Below are positions 61,204-64,000 of a DNA stretch of 64,000 nucleotides, piece after piece; within the stretch, counting starts at the first letter, position 1, and each line of letters starts with the position of its first letter. The stretch spans positions 434,001 through 498,000 of the forward strand of contig VWZP01001424.1 of the NCBI GenBank assembly GCA_013396995.1. The letters run 5' to 3'. The DNA is from Dicaeum eximium (Eukaryota > Chordata > Aves > Passeriformes > Dicaeidae). The notes under the pieces were generated by a model. The model saw nothing but the letters and a program-made list of their open reading frames with translations, searched no databases and was not told where the DNA came from. The position numbers and the translations under genes are program-made.

Positions 61204-64000
61204 TATTCTCAGAGCCTAAAATTGTTAGAGTGAACTTCTGAAGTTATTTTAGAACACATTATTTAGGTCAGAGCTACAATATTGAAGGACTTCCAATGGG
61301 AAAACCTTCTTATTGTGCCTTGTCCTCCCTTACATAACTTTTTTATTCACATTGCAATAGTTTCCCATTAAAAAAATATGAGTCAATCCTATGATGTTTA
61401 AAGACTAGAAATAAAAAATAAATATTAAAATAAACCCTTCTATCACCACTATCAGTGCTGTTTCCCAAAGCAGTTTGTGCAGGTTGCAAAGACTACCTGA
61501 GACAATGAGTAGCTGTAGGAACACCACAGCATAACGAGTTGCTCAAATATGCTGCTCATGCCTCATGACTGAAGATGTGAATTTTGTCTGAATACTAATT
61601 TTAAGCCACTCTAGTGCCTGAGATAAGCTACATTCTTTGGGGGTTTTTGTGAACTGTGATAAGGCAACATATATGACTTGCTTGGGCTTTAGGAAGTGAG
61701 TGACCTTCTGCACATAATTAAAAGGGTCACACAAGATTTTGTGGTAGAGTCCTCAAAACCCCACAGGGATGTTGTAAAGACTTTAAATTATTTCTGGAGA
61801 CAGAAGCACATGCAGCTGAAAAAGTCACCTTCATCCAAAAAGGCTGTCTAGTCCAAGAAATCTTCTTCATTCATGTAGACTGTAATTGCACATAGCATTT
61901 TTTTCCCCAAATTTCCTATACCCATGGGTTATAAAGAGTAGAATAAGATTTGAGGATAATATTAATTAATATTATCTCTAATAATGGTTTATCCAATAGC
62001 TAAGACATTTGAAGAAAAAAAAAGTGACAAGTAGGCCTGAGAAATGTTTAAGTTCTGTGGGAAAGTGAATGGGGGTAAAATTAGACTTAAGAGCAAATTT
62101 GAGTATGTTGCAGTAGATTATCTGTCAGGACTGTCCTCTTGTCAGTTAAGAGACACTTAAAATATTCAATTTCCTTCTTAGCAAAAATTTCATACATATT
62201 GCCATAAACTGTATTGTAGAAATGGTTGTGCTCCCACACCACCCTCATATAAAAGTATATTTCATACTCATATTATAATTATGGATTTAAACTTATTTGT
62301 TTGCTTTTTTAAACACTGGATGATTAAGGAAAAAGAAATGTTTGTGTTTATTTTTTAACTATTATTTTTATAAACCTTTTCTTTAACTTTGGAGTGGCAA
62401 ATTGAATGTTTCCCTACACTTGAAAGAAAAAAACAACCAATCACACCAAAAAAACCCAAAGAGATAAAAACAGAAAGGAAGATAGACCCAGCTCTGATCT
62501 GTCCAAAACAGTGAGAATATTTAAGTTTTGCTGAATCTGTTTCAAAGTTTGCAACACTGCTGATACCTTAGAGTGAAAATGCAGGACTATAAATGTCAAT
62601 GCTGGTGATAATAACAGTTACAAGTATAATAATAACAGTAGTAAAGGGAAAGAGTCTGAGTGTTAGCACCAAGCAGGTTAATAAACACAGGGTTTCTCAT
62701 CTCTGTCCTCTATATTTAGTCCACCAAGTTGACACAGAAGCTTTCAAGTGCAGCTGTTTTCCAGAAAGGTCTTACGTACTGAGAAATCATCTCAGCAGAA
62801 ATAATCTCAGAGGGCATTTATCTAGATCTTTTTAGGCCTGCAATATACACCCCCTCAGAAAGCGAAAGGAAAAGAGCAAAGAGGGAATTCATGCACTAAT
62901 ACAAGATAGCAAGTAAAAAAATATAAATGTGAATTTCAGAACATGGAAAGGTCTTAGGATTTCTGTTCTTGAAAGTAAGTACATACCATCTGGATAACAA
63001 AAAGCATTTTATTAGATAAGAGGAATTGGTTCTATTGCCAAGTATTTCCATTGCTAAGCAAAAAATAAGTTAAAAGAATATATAATACTTGTGCTTCTTA
63101 AACTCAGTATACATTTAACCTCATTTAGTGATTATTTATTACTGATGTATTTGGAGGCTTCTGATGTATAAATTTATTAAATTAACTTCATTTAATAAAA
63201 TTAAATACTATATACATATTTTTACTTTGATTACTGTCAATAATATTACTTAAATCTATGAAAACAGCAATTTTTTTCATAAAACCCAAAAAGAAATAAC
63301 AGACAAATAAATCTGTTCCTTTTTTCTTTGGGTTAATAAGAATACTTAGGAATTTTAAGTGATTATGATTCCTTACAGATTTCTGCTATTCTTTAAACAA
63401 GTGTTTTGTAGAACAAAGTAATTAAAGATACCAAAGATTAGCCACAACCACTTTTTTTTTTTAAATCAAGTTTAAAATATGCTCACTGCAAAACACTTAT
63501 TTTTTTTCAGTGCATGAATAGAAATACCAACTCTCTTAGTCCAGAGATAATTGTTCAGTGAAAAAACTTGAATAGTTAAAATTGGTTTATCCACACTTAG
63601 CTTCTAGCCCTGGCCCTACTGCTCACCCTCTTCTCGTCCTGTGGACCTTGAGGCTGGTGACTTCATCCTCATGTATGTGGAGAGGAAGGGGAGAGGATAA
63701 CATTGAACACCTGCTGTTCTTCACACAGGGATGTGTTCTGGTTATGTCAACAGTTTCTTCTTTCTCAGTCTAGGATTCACTTGGTTATCCTTCTCTTTAA
63801 CATCCTTTTGCACCTTGGCTTGTCTTCATCAGTCTGCAACTCCTTGTTAATCCAAATTACCAATTCTTAGTGTCTTTTACATATGTGAGACACGTCACTG
63901 TTCACTTTTGAACTTCTGAAACCAGTTTTGACCAGCTCCTGTTCATCACTCCTTTAGGAATGAATTGCTCACACTTGTGATGTCTCCTGTGCTCCATCTT
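61204..64000. other. Unique sequence, no gene recognised
   Basis: About 2.8 kb. An A-rich tract lies at about 62425-62465. The last 400 bp (63590-64000) are less AT-rich and pyrimidine-rich, and could be part of an element that continues past the window, but I cannot identify it. Confidence 0.5.

Noticed and set aside
1..64000. CRISPR arrays, bacterial operons, phage or plasmid modules
   Set aside because: No regularly spaced direct repeats of suitable length, no dense coding, and the repeat families are avian.

Overview
This window looks like non-coding DNA from a bird nuclear genome, most likely a passerine. The evidence is the repeat content. There are about nine recognisable CR1 retroposon copies, with the typical tail of two tandem octamers related to ATTCTGTG. 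There are several avian endogenous retrovirus LTRs, and one short element with a tRNA-Ile-derived head joined to a CR1 tail, which is the architecture of the songbird TguSINE1 family. The background is AT-rich with low-complexity A/C and T/G tracts. Nothing indicates bacterial, plasmid or phage DNA: there are no operons, no ribosome-binding sites and no long open frames. The longest frames without ambiguous bases are about 100-140 codons, resemble no protein I recognise except for CR1 fossils, and are what chance gives in 64 kb of AT-rich DNA.

Layout. 1-7 kb: two CR1 fragments (289-735 minus, 1205-1382 plus), microsatellites and unique sequence. 6.8-7.7 kb: an ERV solo LTR followed by an A-rich tract. 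7.7-18.6 kb: mostly unique, with a very AT-rich island (11575-12000) and a perfect 22-bp hairpin (15114-15163). 18.6-26 kb: CR1 copies on both strands around a GGAA-type microsatellite that holds a 240-base gap (21646-21885); the longest CR1 (25109-25933) still shows the reverse transcriptase FADD motif. 26-37.8 kb: mostly unique, with a possible LTR at 28420-28697 and a single-N join at 31334. 37.8-43.2 kb: a cluster of retroviral LTRs, including a minus-strand LTR whose U5 end abuts a nearly full-length tRNA-Lys copy (38386-39023), a separate LTR with a perfect 7-bp terminal inverted repeat (41476-41826), and an LTR split by about 350 bp (42190-43150). 43-58.8 kb: mostly unique, with a weak coding-like fragment (46644-47027), a homeodomain-site cluster (48857-48960) and two phase-compatible exon-like segments (51766-51843, 54780-54845). 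58.9-64 kb: a CR1 copy containing a 146-bp duplication around a single N (probable assembly error), then the tRNA-Ile SINE at 61064-61203.

There is no set of genes working together here. The window is best read as a gene desert or the inside of a large intron. I found no convincing new biological system. The observations most worth checking are the tRNA-Lys/LTR junction, the perfect hairpin, the two candidate exons and the assembly anomalies. All family assignments come from recognising sequence patterns, not from a database search.
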